Assembly: GCA_021324305.1 (NCBI GenBank)
Contig: JAJPJI010000004.1
Location: 1 to 64,000, forward strand
DNA: 64,000 nucleotides
DNA from: Gammaproteobacteria bacterium
GTDB taxonomy: Bacteria > Pseudomonadota > Gammaproteobacteria > DSM-16500
Direction: 5' to 3'
Below, in pieces: positions 1 through 9,993 of this stretch (the first letter of the stretch is position 1; each line of letters starts with the position of its first letter). The translations under genes were made by a program, and so were the position numbers. Under the pieces are notes generated by a model. That model was not told where the DNA came from, made no database searches, and saw only the letters and a program-made list of their open reading frames with translations.

Positions 1-4
1 AGAA

Positions 5-991
5 ATGAGCGAAACCGAAACGATTTTATTAGGTGAAAAGCTGGCTCAGCCAGTTATCCTTGCGCCGATAGGTTTTGCAGGAATTTATGCCAGAAGAGGC
101 GAGGTCCAGGCAGCGCAAGCTGCGGAACTCGCTGGTGTTCCATTCTGTTTGTCTACCCTGTCAATTTGCTCCCTGGAAGAGGTGCGTCAATCGGTTTCTC
201 AGCCATTCTGGTTTCAGTTATACATGATGAAAGATAAGGGATACTGCCTTGATCTTCTCAACCGGGCGCAGCATGCCGGCTGCCGCGTTCTGGTGTTCAC
301 AGTCGATTTGCCGGTCCTGGGAGTTCGCTATCGTGATATACGCAACAATATGTTTGGTACTGATGCGTCGCGAATGCCGATACGCAGCAGATTAAGCCTG
401 TTACGGGAATACCTTTTCCATCCGCACTGGCTGCATCAGGTTTACATGCTGGGTCAGCCGTTGACATTAGGTAATCTTGCATCACTGAGCATGGACCTTC
501 AGAGTCTGAGCCAGTACCGTGTTACCCTTTCCTGGAGTGATCTCGAATGGGTCCGTGAACATTGGAATGGAAAACTGGTCGTCAAGGGCGTGCTTGATCA
601 GGACGATGCCTGTCAGATTGCTGACAGAGGCGCAGATGGAATCATTATTTCTAACCATGCAGGCCGACATCTTGATTCTCAGCCAGCAACCGTAACACTT
701 TTGCCTGGAATAGCTGATGCTCTCCATGGACGCATGGAAATCATTATTGATGGCGGGATATTCAACGGACTGGATGTGTTAAAAGCATTGGCATTGGGAG
801 CAGATGCCTGCATGATTGGCCGCGCCTGGGCTTATGCCCTGGCGGCCAGCGGCAAGGCAGGGGTTGCGCATGTTCTTGCAATGCTGCGTACCGAACTGAA
901 AGTGGCCATGGCGCAATTAGGTGTTGAAAATGTCAACCAGATTGATCGTAGCCTGATCGCAGATTCTGAAATATTTAACTCCAGCACTTGA
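5..991 (+). CDS. lldD: FMN-dependent alpha-hydroxy-acid (L-lactate) dehydrogenase, probably 5'-truncated by the window edge
   Basis: PVILAPIGFAG, VVKGVLDQDDA, GADGIIISNHAGRHLD and IIIDGGIFNGLDVLKALALGADACMIGRAW are typical of the FMN-dependent alpha-hydroxy-acid dehydrogenase family; N-terminus shorter than usual. Confidence 0.85.
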   Translation: MSETETILLGEKLAQPVILAPIGFAGIYARRGEVQAAQAAELAGVPFCLSTLSICSLEEVRQSVSQPFWFQLYMMKDKGYCLDLLNRAQHAGCRVLVFTVDLPVLGVRYRDIRNNMFGTDASRMPIRSRLSLLREYLFHPHWLHQVYMLGQPLTLGNLASLSMDLQSLSQYRVTLSWSDLEWVREHWNGKLVVKGVLDQDDACQIADRGADGIIISNHAGRHLDSQPATVTLLPGIADALHGRMEIIIDGGIFNGLDVLKALALGADACMIGRAWAYALAASGKAGVAHVLAMLRTELKVAMAQLGVENVNQIDRSLIADSEIFNSST

Positions 992-1121
992 CCCTGTCTT
1001 GATATTGCCTATATCGTAGCTCCGATGTAAAAAGCGGGTTCAGTTTCTTTTTAGCGACTATTATACAAGGATCCAGCGAACAGCATCGGAATTCATGAAT
1101 GAATCTAGGAGCATATTAAAG

Positions 1122-1643
1122 ATGAAAAATGGAATCGTTTCGAAATTGACAATTATTGCGATGGCAAGTCTTGGTTTGATCTGTGCGAACGTCTACGCGG
1201 ATGACCAGAACATGCAATCATCAACAGGAACTCAAATGCAAACGACAACAGACAAGAATAAAACGGCGGGAGACGCTTTTCTGGCGGCGAATAAAAACAA
1301 GCCTGGTGTGGTCACTTTACCAGATGGATTACAGTATAAAATAATCAAGGCTGGCAATGGCCCCAAGCCGACCGCCAATGATACAGTCACAGTGAATTAT
1401 GCGGGGACGTTGATAAATGGCACTGAATTCGACAGCTCCTACAAGCGTGGGCAGCCAGCGACTTTTCCAGTAAATGGTGTGATTGCCGGCTGGACAGAGG
1501 CGTTGCAATTAATGCCAGTCGGTTCAACGTGGGAACTCTATATCCCTTCTGAACTTGCCTATGGACAAAATGGCGCTCCTCCGGTTATCGGTCCCAATGA
1601 AACGCTGATATTCAAGGTTGAATTGCTGGGAATAAACAAGTAA
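1122..1643 (+). CDS. Secreted FKBP-type peptidyl-prolyl cis-trans isomerase (Mip-like, short N-terminus)
   Basis: Signal-peptide-like N-terminus; [62 protein letters not shown] is an FKBP core; AGGAG upstream of ATG 1122. Confidence 0.88.
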   Translation: MKNGIVSKLTIIAMASLGLICANVYADDQNMQSSTGTQMQTTTDKNKTAGDAFLAANKNKPGVVTLPDGLQYKIIKAGNGPKPTANDTVTVNYAGTLINGTEFDSSYKRGQPATFPVNGVIAGWTEALQLMPVGSTWELYIPSELAYGQNGAPPVIGPNETLIFKVELLGINK

Positions 1644-1676
1644 GCGAATCATTCGGCATGGTGTAATTCAGAGAAT

Positions 1677-1946
1677 ATGTTTTTGGGTTACGCCATGCGT
1701 GAAAATCTGAATAATAAATTTGCTATTTACGTGAAAGCCTTTATATCATCCGCCCCGTGTGAATCAACTACGCGTACATTCCATAGTGTTTTAAAATCCG
1801 AAGCAATCGCCATGCTTGATAATCAGGAAGTGTGGATTGATATGAGTCTCCTGGAACGAAGCCATCATGTCATCAATGATGATTTTGTTGTGGATGAAGA
1901 GGAACCATTGTTGGTCAGGAACAGGTATAACGGACAATCCGTATAG
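1677..1946 (+). CDS. Hypothetical protein
   Basis: Open frame of 89 aa between mip-like gene and terminator; no recognised domain. Confidence 0.45.
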   Translation: MFLGYAMRENLNNKFAIYVKAFISSAPCESTTRTFHSVLKSEAIAMLDNQEVWIDMSLLERSHHVINDDFVVDEEEPLLVRNRYNGQSV

Positions 1947-1963
1947 CGTTATTGTTAAAAAAT

Positions 1964-1991
1964 AAAACGGGATGCGCTTGCATCCCGTTTT
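1964..1991. terminator. Bidirectional rho-independent terminator
   Basis: Perfect inverted repeat AAAACGGGATGC-GCTT-GCATCCCGTTTT between convergent genes. Confidence 0.85.
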
Positions 1992-2009
1992 CTTCGTAAG
2001 CGTGCTGTT

Positions 2010-2591
2010 TTATGTTGATGCTGATCGGTTGATCAGATTACGGGCGGCCAGTGCGATCATCATATAAGTCCAACCGGCAAATAGTAAATCAATTCCGACA
2101 AATAATCCGATGACAAACAGGCTGGAGGCTGGCCAGCTGGCGGTGATCAGGATTCCAAGCAGCAAGGTAATGATGCCATTAAACAGGCTCCAGCCCCAGT
2201 TCAGCAATTGCAGGGAAAGAGAAAAGATAATCCTGAAGATCCCGATGCAGATATACATTATCCCCAGGAATAAGGTAATCGAAACAGAACCCGCGAGAGG
2301 GTTGGCAACCAGAATGAATCCGGCAGCAAGGTAAAGGATTGCCATGATTAAATGCAGAATAAAGCCTGATCCTTTGCCGCGCCAGAAGGTGAGGGTATCA
2401 ACAAGAACAACGGCGCCGCTTATTAATAGCAGTATTCCTAATAGAATAATGGTAACAAGCGTTGTGAAGGTGGACGCGCTGACCGCAAATAAGCCTAACA
2501 GGAACAAGGCCAGACCCCAGATAAAAAACGACATCCAGTTCTTGCCGAAACCGTATAAATCATGAGTGCTGACATTGACTGAGAATACCAT
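2010..2591 (-). CDS. HdeD-family (DUF308) multi-pass membrane protein
   Basis: About six hydrophobic segments, HdeD-like GILLLISGAVVLVDTLTFWRG...YLAAGFILVANPLAG pattern. Confidence 0.75.
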   Translation of the reverse strand: MVFSVNVSTHDLYGFGKNWMSFFIWGLALFLLGLFAVSASTFTTLVTIILLGILLLISGAVVLVDTLTFWRGKGSGFILHLIMAILYLAAGFILVANPLAGSVSITLFLGIMYICIGIFRIIFSLSLQLLNWGWSLFNGIITLLLGILITASWPASSLFVIGLFVGIDLLFAGWTYMMIALAARNLINRSAST

Positions 2592-2735
2592 GACGAAAGT
2601 CCTTTTTTATATGAGCTCCAGATAGTAACTATATCACGTTTTTTGCCGGCTGGATTCCAGGCAGCGAGCTAATGTATGGATAGCTGTATATCCTGTATGA
2701 TCGATACTATTGCGAGACAGTGTTCTGCCTGGCTT

Positions 2736-3578
2736 TCATTTCTTGAAATCGGCATCTATGGATACCTGTTGCCAGGTTTTCAGTAATTCATCAAAGCTGG
2801 AAAGTTTTTCATGAATGCGCTCGAGAGCGAATTTTCCCAACGGTAAACGTAGTGGCGGAACCGGGTTATCAGCAATCTGGATAATGACTTGTGCGGCTTT
2901 ATCAGGGTCGCCTTCCTGTTTACCATCGTAATTCGTTAATGCTGTTGAAATGACACCACGCGTACCATCGTAATCGGCGATACCCGAAAATTTTTTCAGA
3001 GAGCGGCCGGCGAATTGGGTTCGGAAGGGTCCCGGTTCAATCAGCGTCACTTTTATGCCAAGAGGTTCCAGCTCCTGTGCCAATGCCTCTGTCACACCCT
3101 CAACTGCGTATTTGCTCGCGTTGAATATTCCCAGCCCTGCAGTTGATACCACGCCTCCAGCGGCTGAAATATTGATGATATGTCCAGCATGCTGTGTGCG
3201 CATGATTGGTAGTACTGTTCTTGTTACATTCAGCAAACCGAAAAAATTGGTATTGAAAAGTTTACGTACTTCATCATCGGGAACTTCCTCAAGTGAGCCA
3301 ATGATTCCATATCCAGCATTGTTAACAAGCACATCTATCCGGCCAAACTTCTTTTGCGCTGCATCAACCGCGGCGTGTATTTGTTCGTTATTGGTTACAT
3401 CAAGTTGAAGTGTTAATGCAGTATCAGGATAGGATTTGGCGAAATGTTCTATATCGGACACTTTTCGCGAAGTCGCTACTACTTTTGCTCCGGCCGCGAG
3501 AGCTGCTCTTGTGAGTGCCTGGCCTAAGCCGGTTGAGCAGCCAGTAATAAACCAAACTTTGTCGCTGGCCATAAGCAT
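2736..3578 (-). CDS. Short-chain dehydrogenase/reductase
   Basis: TGCSTGLGQAL cofactor motif, NNAGYG, and YAVEG (YxxxK-like) active-site region. Confidence 0.88.
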   Translation of the reverse strand: MLMASDKVWFITGCSTGLGQALTRAALAAGAKVVATSRKVSDIEHFAKSYPDTALTLQLDVTNNEQIHAAVDAAQKKFGRIDVLVNNAGYGIIGSLEEVPDDEVRKLFNTNFFGLLNVTRTVLPIMRTQHAGHIINISAAGGVVSTAGLGIFNASKYAVEGVTEALAQELEPLGIKVTLIEPGPFRTQFAGRSLKKFSGIADYDGTRGVISTALTNYDGKQEGDPDKAAQVIIQIADNPVPPLRLPLGKFALERIHEKLSSFDELLKTWQQVSIDADFKK

Positions 3579-3860
3579 GCTCCTCTACCTTTATCTGTCG
3601 GATACTACTATTTTAGCACTATATTGTAACAGGCGCTGGCAATGACAAAATATAGTCGTTGTTAAGCATATGTTAGGGATTATATTCACGAATTTAAGTA
3701 CCTCTCTTGAAAATCTGAAAAATATGTCGCCTGTCGAACTCATGCTCTCTTAAACAATGAATCGGGTAGTTAACAGCGATACAATGGAACATGAGAAGCA
3801 AGTATTTATGCATGCTGCTCTTAAAAATACGCTGGTATCTGACGTGTTTCAATCTGGGGC

Positions 3861-4394
3861 TTAAAATGCCGCCGGTGCGAGCTGTGCAATGATATCATGT
3901 GCATTATAGGCGCCAGATGGTGCTTTACCCTGAAACATTTTGATGACCGCAACCGCCCCATGAAGATCTGGATAAAATCCCGGAACAGATGTATGTGTAT
4001 AGCGTGATGATTTGTATGTGCTGGAATGATAAAACGTTGTATACAGTTTCGGTGGGTCAGTCTGGTAATTGTTGTAGCTGTCCCTTGTTGCAACATTGAC
4101 ATTGACAGGTGAAAAAGTGGTTGATGTCACAATGAAATAATCATAACCATCTTCGAGTGTTACCTGGGCGCATCGGTAGAGCAGGTAATTGTGTACCTGG
4201 CTGGCGGGCGTATTGCTGTTTCCCCGAAATGTAACGACGGCCGTATTGGCATTTTCCCGTGTGTCGGTGTAGCCGCCGTGATCAAATCCTCCAAATTCGC
4301 CGGCAGGACCATATCCAGTTGAACAGCCTGGCAAGATCATGGCGAAGAAAAGTAAAGAACTGATTGCGACAGAACCGATTGCAGGTCTTATCAT
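3861..4394 (-). CDS. Putative lipoprotein (CC0125/CC1285-like)
   Basis: Lipobox-like ILPGC; start ATG at 4394; QVHNYLLYRCAQVTLEDGYDYFIV pattern. Confidence 0.6.
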   Translation of the reverse strand: MIRPAIGSVAISSLLFFAMILPGCSTGYGPAGEFGGFDHGGYTDTRENANTAVVTFRGNSNTPASQVHNYLLYRCAQVTLEDGYDYFIVTSTTFSPVNVNVATRDSYNNYQTDPPKLYTTFYHSSTYKSSRYTHTSVPGFYPDLHGAVAVIKMFQGKAPSGAYNAHDIIAQLAPAAF

Positions 4395-4477
4395 AAACTC
4401 ACCATTCATTGCATGATAATTGTATTGTATCACCTCTGAAATAGTGCTTTTATATCAATTTGAAACAAGGAGGTTGT

Positions 4478-5461
4478 ATGATATTGAAAAGATGCGCTGG
4501 ATTTATTTTCTTGTTGTCATTATTTTTGCCTGAATGGTTATACGCGCAACCGTATCCAGCTGTACATAAAATCACGCATGTCATTTATGTTACGCTGGAT
4601 GGAACACGCTGGCAGGACGTATTCCGCACGCATCAATACCTGCGTAAGTTCTGGAACAATTATGCAGCAAAAGCAAAAACTTACGGTGCTCCAGGCAGTA
4701 GAACCATTATGGAAACCGCATCCATTCCTGTCAGTTTGCCCTCATACCAAAGTCAAATGTCAGGCAACGTTCAACCATGCGACGGAAATGAGTGCGGGCG
4801 GATTACTGTGCAGACACTCCCAGAGGTCCTTGTTCACAAATATAAATTTTCAAAAAAAGATGTGGCAATATTTTCATCATGGAGTGTGCTTGAGCATGCA
4901 GCTGAAAGTATAAAAGGCACTGCCTTTGTCAACGCAGGAAATTTTCCAGTAAGTGACCCTGTATCAGGTAAACCAGATGCTGTCATGTCAGTGATTAATA
5001 AACAGCAATCTGTCGATCATGTGCAGAAAAATTCGGACAGATATGATAGATATACATTCGCACAGGCATTGCATTATTATTACAAATACCAGCCAAGGTT
5101 TATGTGGATTTCCTTGCAGGATACTGACGAAGCAGCGCATGACGGAAATCGCGAAGAGTATTACCAGGCATTGACATTTTATGATACTGCGCTGGATAGA
5201 CTGTTTGCTGCGATTAAAAAGTCAGGGAAGATGGATAGCACAATGGTCATTGTGACAACTGATCATGGGAGGGGCAACGGAGTGAATTGGACTGAACATG
5301 GTCCCAAGTTTCCGGAATCCAGGCGGACCTGGGCGTTTGTAATCAATGGCGAATTAAGCCCGGTACGGCAAAATGGAAAACTGTTATATTATAGTACGCT
5401 TTCTGTCAGGCCATCGCTTGAAGCGGTATTTAGCCAATGCCGGCCAAATGGATGTGTCTGA
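4478..5461 (+). CDS. Secreted alkaline-phosphatase/sulfatase-superfamily phosphodiesterase
   Basis: Signal peptide; VIYVTLDGTRWQDVF and MVIVTTDHGRGNGVNWTEHG metal-site motifs; AGGAGG upstream of ATG. Confidence 0.75.
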   Translation: MILKRCAGFIFLLSLFLPEWLYAQPYPAVHKITHVIYVTLDGTRWQDVFRTHQYLRKFWNNYAAKAKTYGAPGSRTIMETASIPVSLPSYQSQMSGNVQPCDGNECGRITVQTLPEVLVHKYKFSKKDVAIFSSWSVLEHAAESIKGTAFVNAGNFPVSDPVSGKPDAVMSVINKQQSVDHVQKNSDRYDRYTFAQALHYYYKYQPRFMWISLQDTDEAAHDGNREEYYQALTFYDTALDRLFAAIKKSGKMDSTMVIVTTDHGRGNGVNWTEHGPKFPESRRTWAFVINGELSPVRQNGKLLYYSTLSVRPSLEAVFSQCRPNGCV

Positions 5462-5508
5462 AATCAGGGTAGCTATTTGAATTTTTTGTATTGTAGACGA
5501 GACATCGA

Positions 5509-6081
5509 ATGCAGTTAGTGACAAATACCATGCCCGACCATGAAGTATTGAGGCGCCCAGCGCGAGAAATTGTTTTTCCTGTTGATAGTCAGGTTAAACA
5601 ATTCTTGCATGAAATGCAGGAATTTTTTGCCAATCTGAAAAGTCCATTTGGAAAACCAGCCGGACTTGCTGCTACTCAAGTCGGCATGCCATGGCGAGTG
5701 ATCATCATACAGGTTCCGCCCGAAGCGAAACAGGTACGTAAGGATGTTTATGACACATTGCCGCCGACATTTATTATCAATCCAGTATATATACCCAATG
5801 TCGATGAGGGGAAAACCAAAGACTGGGAAGGTTGTTACTCCGTGCCGGATAAAATGGGCGAGGTATACCGTTATACTTCTATTCAGTACTCGGGCTATGC
5901 GCCTGATGGAAAGAAAATCGAGGGTATCGCAAAAGGTTTTTTAGCCAGATTGATCCAGCATGAAGTAGGTCATCTCAATGGAGAATTATATACGGACCTA
6001 TTATGCGATGACTGTCGTTTTGGGCTTGTTGACGTCATGTTAAAAATCAGACAGTCGGAAATGCAACAAATCAGATCATAA
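5509..6081 (+). CDS. def: Peptide deformylase
   Basis: GLAATQVG, EGCYSVP and QHEVGHLNG motifs. Confidence 0.9.
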   Translation: MQLVTNTMPDHEVLRRPAREIVFPVDSQVKQFLHEMQEFFANLKSPFGKPAGLAATQVGMPWRVIIIQVPPEAKQVRKDVYDTLPPTFIINPVYIPNVDEGKTKDWEGCYSVPDKMGEVYRYTSIQYSGYAPDGKKIEGIAKGFLARLIQHEVGHLNGELYTDLLCDDCRFGLVDVMLKIRQSEMQQIRS

Positions 6082-6302
6082 CTGTTTGTTAATCAATCAA
6101 ATGTATTTTTCTTTCGAATCCTGCGGTTTATATCGTGAAGGAATAACAGATAAATCAGGTAAAAATAACATTCGGCTTCTAAGTTTTTATATTTAATATG
6201 AATTTGATTAATTGAAAACATCGTAGGTTGGCAGCGTTCTATCGGAAAAACAAATTAATTATTATAATAATCATATAGGCCATACTCAGTATCGAGGTAT
6301 AT

Positions 6303-6812
6303 ATGAAAATGAAATATATTTTATTGAGCATGTTATCCATAACAAGTGCATTCGCCTATACAAGTCATGCCGCGCCTGCTACAGCAAATACCACAACAGC
6401 TGCACCCGCAACTGCGGCAACCAGTGCAGCTCCGGTTCCAGCCGTTACGCCAGCAACTACTGCCGCAGCTCCTGCTCAGGCGCCAGCATCTGCCGATATT
6501 AGCGGAACATATCAATGTCAGGGATATGATCCATACAATAAAAATAATTATAATTTTCCTAATGTCACGATTACAAAAAATGGGGATGTTTATAATATCC
6601 AGTGGCAAGATGCCAATGGCAATCCTCTGATGTTAGGCAATGCCGTACAAAATCCTGATGCGATTAATGCTTATGCAATTATGTATTGGCCGCTAAAACG
6701 GGATTATTACAACGTTGGATTGTATGTCAGAAAACCTGACGGGACGTTGGAAAGTCATTGGCTGTCTGCGAGCCAGGGATTGGTTGGAACAGAAACCTGC
6801 ACCAGGAAATAA
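6303..6812 (+). CDS. Secreted protein with Ala/Pro/Thr-rich linker and small C-terminal domain
   Basis: Signal peptide, low-complexity TAAPATAATSAAPVPAVTPATTAAAPAQAPAS, then GTYQCQGYDPYNKNNYNFPNVTITKNG. Confidence 0.6.
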   Translation: MKMKYILLSMLSITSAFAYTSHAAPATANTTTAAPATAATSAAPVPAVTPATTAAAPAQAPASADISGTYQCQGYDPYNKNNYNFPNVTITKNGDVYNIQWQDANGNPLMLGNAVQNPDAINAYAIMYWPLKRDYYNVGLYVRKPDGTLESHWLSASQGLVGTETCTRK

Positions 6813-6930
6813 CGCCTTGCCTGCCGCATGCGCATTGTCATGGTGGTTTTTATCAGGAATATTTATGTTGCGGCAATCCCGGTAAACCTTGTTCCGGGAT
6901 TGTTCGCAAGTTGAGTTTTGCAGGATGAAA

Positions 6931-7329
6931 CTATTTGCTCAAAACTCTCGGCTGAAACAATTCCTTATCCAGCATTAATTGACGAAATACCATCATTAAA
7001 TCATTTTCGGTTAATTCGTATTTGCGCAATTCACTCAGCTTGTGGGTGAGTGTCGTATTGCCTTTATCCAGTGAAGCCACCCACAACACGTCTTCAAGTT
7101 TTTCACTTAGGAAAAATCTGAGTTCATTCTGGATACGGGTTTGAGTTTTGCCGTCAAGACTTTCACATTGGAAGATTTGATTGACTCTCTCTCGCAATTC
7201 ACTGTCCAGTTCATATTGGGCGATCAATATTTTCATGGTTTTTACGGATAAATCCTTTACCATGGCAAACCGCTCTTTCGTATTGGTTATATAAAATAAA
7301 TCAAAAGTGTCGCTGGTTTTTCTTTGCAT
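6931..7329 (-). CDS. Hypothetical protein
   Basis: 132 aa open frame, divergent from the kinase gene. Confidence 0.5.
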   Translation of the reverse strand: MQRKTSDTFDLFYITNTKERFAMVKDLSVKTMKILIAQYELDSELRERVNQIFQCESLDGKTQTRIQNELRFFLSEKLEDVLWVASLDKGNTTLTHKLSELRKYELTENDLMMVFRQLMLDKELFQPRVLSK

Positions 7330-7430
7330 GATGGTTACCTGTCTAATTTTTAGTTAGTGGCATTATATAATGTAATGCTTATCATAATATTAATGCGCTA
7401 AGTCTTTCATGATACGGAATTTTTTTGTTA

Positions 7431-7463
7431 TTTAAGGTTATAATAAGATTTCATCATTATGAT
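7431..7463 (+). promoter_or_regulatory. Candidate PmrA-like promoter (degenerate second half-site)
   Basis: TTTAAG-N5-AATAAG, 10 nt gap, TATGAT; 45 bp upstream of the kinase ATG. Confidence 0.45.
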
Positions 7464-7507
7464 AGTCGGGTGTTGCCATCAGTGTCAGAAATCGGAATTC
7501 AATCGGC

Positions 7508-9502
7508 ATGTCTAATAAGATAATTAAAATTGATCCAGCCAAGTTGACTGATAAAACGTCACGCATTCTACATATTCTTTTACAGCAATCAAGACAATCC
7601 AATATTCAAGTCCTGTATAATAATGTTTCATACACAGTTCAGATTTTTAACGACTGGACAGGTCAGATTGATGAAGTGGATGTTCAGCTTACAAATACAC
7701 TTGTATACCGTACCAAGCCGAATTCATATCCCGGCAAGCGAAGAAAAATTGATCGCTATAGTATCCTTGATGTCAACCTGCTGGGAGGAGGGCAATACGG
7801 ATCAGTTTATCGCGTGTTGGGAACACTCCATCACAGGAAAAACTGCATACTTCGCAAACAAGACAAACGGCGTGTCATCAAGGTACAGGCGAACGATATA
7901 TGGGCGCAGAATGAGGCGAAAAATTCACTGATAGCGCCGCATTTACATGCAAAATATTTGACTATCGACGCAGGTGCGGACACAAGTTATCTTGTTATTA
8001 AAGAATTTTCAGGTCAAACGCTGCAAACTATCATTGATAATGACAAATGCAATATCAATCCAATTCCCCTGGAAAAAAGAATTCAGATATCAATTAACAT
8101 AATGCGTGCTGTACTGGAACAGGTGCATGATCTAGATCTGGTGCATCGGGATTTAAAACCCGCGAATATAATTGTCAATATGGATACATGTGAAGTTAAT
8201 GTTATTGATTACGGATTTAGCCGCAACAAATTCAGAAATGATTATATGTATCCCGGATCACCAGCCTATGCCGCGCCAGAAGTTTACTCAAGGTCTTATC
8301 CTTATGATCAGATATCCGATATTTATTCTGTGGGTTTGATATTGCGCGGATTATGGCGGGCAGAAGAAAGAACTGGGATGTTATCTGACTTAATTGACTC
8401 ATTGGTGGTGAAAAAGACCGAGCCAGCCAGTTTGGATGATCTGGGTTCCGGCATATCAGGTATCAGCACTCATCATTTGGAAATGATTCGAATCATGCTG
8501 GTTGGAATGGCTGATTTCAATCCAGCGCACAGATCGACATTGGATCAGGGAATTACCTTATTTGAAGGAATCAAGCTGGAGCAACGTCTGAAGAGCGTAC
8601 CAGTCGAGCATTGGCAATGTGTCAGAAGTGCAAATGTATTGGCGGCCAAAACGCGTGTCCTGTTAGACAATCTGGACAAGAACAAAACTACGTCTACTCC
8701 TATAACGGAATTAAAAAAGGTGCTTGATGGAGCGGTTGATCAATTGGGTGACACAAAATATGAACTCTCTGAGTTTATTGAAACAATTGGTATCGAAAGT
8801 ATCAGACACTGTGCCACCAAGCATGCTGTCAAGAAGCAGGTGGATGGCATATTAAACCAATATGCTCAGGATTGTACGGACATCATTTTATTGGCGGAAC
8901 AATTAGATAACAGCAGGTATATTCTTGAACGTTTCTCGAAGAATACTGACCGCTACGCTGCAATTAACACAGAACTGGAGTACATGCTGGCAGATATCGA
9001 GCATTTGCTTTTTAAAATCCATAGACGGAAGTTTTCACTGGATAATGTCCGTGCGCTGAGTGCAAGATATGCTGTGGCCATTGCGGAGCTGAAAAATGAA
9101 ATGCGGCCGGTCGTCGCCGAATTCCTGTCGAATCAGTATCCTGAGATTTTGCAGTCGTACAAAAAACTTTCAATTATATTGCAGAAGCTGGACTATTTAA
9201 TGGTCAATGATGCTGCACTTCCTTTGCGGCGGCGAATCAAGGAAGCAATCAGGCATTATATTGATGCAAACAATACCGAGGCCAACCTGTTGAATCTGAA
9301 CAGGGCTAATTCAGTTGAAAGACAAAACGATATAGACGAAGTAATCACTTTACTGGAATCAGAAAAAGACGATGCGAAGCTGATCACACGACTTGATGTC
9401 AAGTTGAGCAATTTGAAAACCGGATTGTTTGGCAGAAGTGATTTTCGAAAGATGATCCAGGAAGCAGTGGCACCATTGAGGCCTAATATACTTTCTCATT
9501 AA
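7508..9502 (+). CDS. Eukaryote-like Ser/Thr protein kinase with long helical C-terminal region
   Basis: LLGGGQYGSVYR (Gly loop), VIKVQA (Lys), LVHRDLKPANIIV (catalytic loop), VIDYGFS (DFG variant), GSPAYAAPEVYS (APE), SDIYSVGLIL. Confidence 0.9.
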   Translation: MSNKIIKIDPAKLTDKTSRILHILLQQSRQSNIQVLYNNVSYTVQIFNDWTGQIDEVDVQLTNTLVYRTKPNSYPGKRRKIDRYSILDVNLLGGGQYGSVYRVLGTLHHRKNCILRKQDKRRVIKVQANDIWAQNEAKNSLIAPHLHAKYLTIDAGADTSYLVIKEFSGQTLQTIIDNDKCNINPIPLEKRIQISINIMRAVLEQVHDLDLVHRDLKPANIIVNMDTCEVNVIDYGFSRNKFRNDYMYPGSPAYAAPEVYSRSYPYDQISDIYSVGLILRGLWRAEERTGMLSDLIDSLVVKKTEPASLDDLGSGISGISTHHLEMIRIMLVGMADFNPAHRSTLDQGITLFEGIKLEQRLKSVPVEHWQCVRSANVLAAKTRVLLDNLDKNKTTSTPITELKKVLDGAVDQLGDTKYELSEFIETIGIESIRHCATKHAVKKQVDGILNQYAQDCTDIILLAEQLDNSRYILERFSKNTDRYAAINTELEYMLADIEHLLFKIHRRKFSLDNVRALSARYAVAIAELKNEMRPVVAEFLSNQYPEILQSYKKLSIILQKLDYLMVNDAALPLRRRIKEAIRHYIDANNTEANLLNLNRANSVERQNDIDEVITLLESEKDDAKLITRLDVKLSNLKTGLFGRSDFRKMIQEAVAPLRPNILSH

Positions 9503-9616
9503 AGGCCTCTGTCATTGTCCGTTGTCGTTTGTTATTGTTTCGTTGGAAGAGATGAGAATGAACTTGATTGTAAACGAAAACTACAGTAAAAATGGCACCT
9601 CGACAAGATGTAAATC

Positions 9617-9698
9617 GCGAAAGTGGCGGAACTGGTAGACGCGCTGGATTTAGGTTCCAGTGGGGTAACCCGTGAGAGTTCGAGTCTCTCCTTTCGCA
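9617..9698 (+). tRNA. tRNA-Leu (TAG anticodon)
   Basis: GCGAAAG/CTTTCGC acceptor stem, anticodon arm CTGGA-TTTAGGT-TCCAG, T arm GAGAGTTCGAGTCTCTC. Confidence 0.93.
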
Positions 9699-9993
9699 CT
9701 ATATTTTGCACATATTAGCATACTGATTCTTTATCGCATCTTCTGTATCCACCTTGAAATGTCATCCTGCTATTTCTATGGATAAAGGATTCCAGAATGA
9801 ACTGTCTGGTTAATGAGCAGCAGCCTTAACAGTGTACGGCAGAGGGAGATGTTCTGAAGTATCGATTTAAAATTATTGAAAAATTCTGGTTTGCAGCAGA
9901 ATTTATCAATATAATACGCCGTTTAAAAAGGGACTTCCGTGGGGAAGCCTTATGTTCATGAAAGTTAATTAAGAGATTCTTTGGGGCCAAATC

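Noticed and set aside
6333-6630. Overlapping Cys- or Gln/Pro-rich ORFs opposite or out of frame with the 6303 gene
   Set aside because: Artefacts of the Ala/Pro/Thr low-complexity coding repeat read in other frames.
9740-9800. TGTCATCCTGC...GGATTCCAG resembling the palindromic repeat fragments of some intracellular bacteria
   Set aside because: Single degenerate copy with no second copy noticed in the window.
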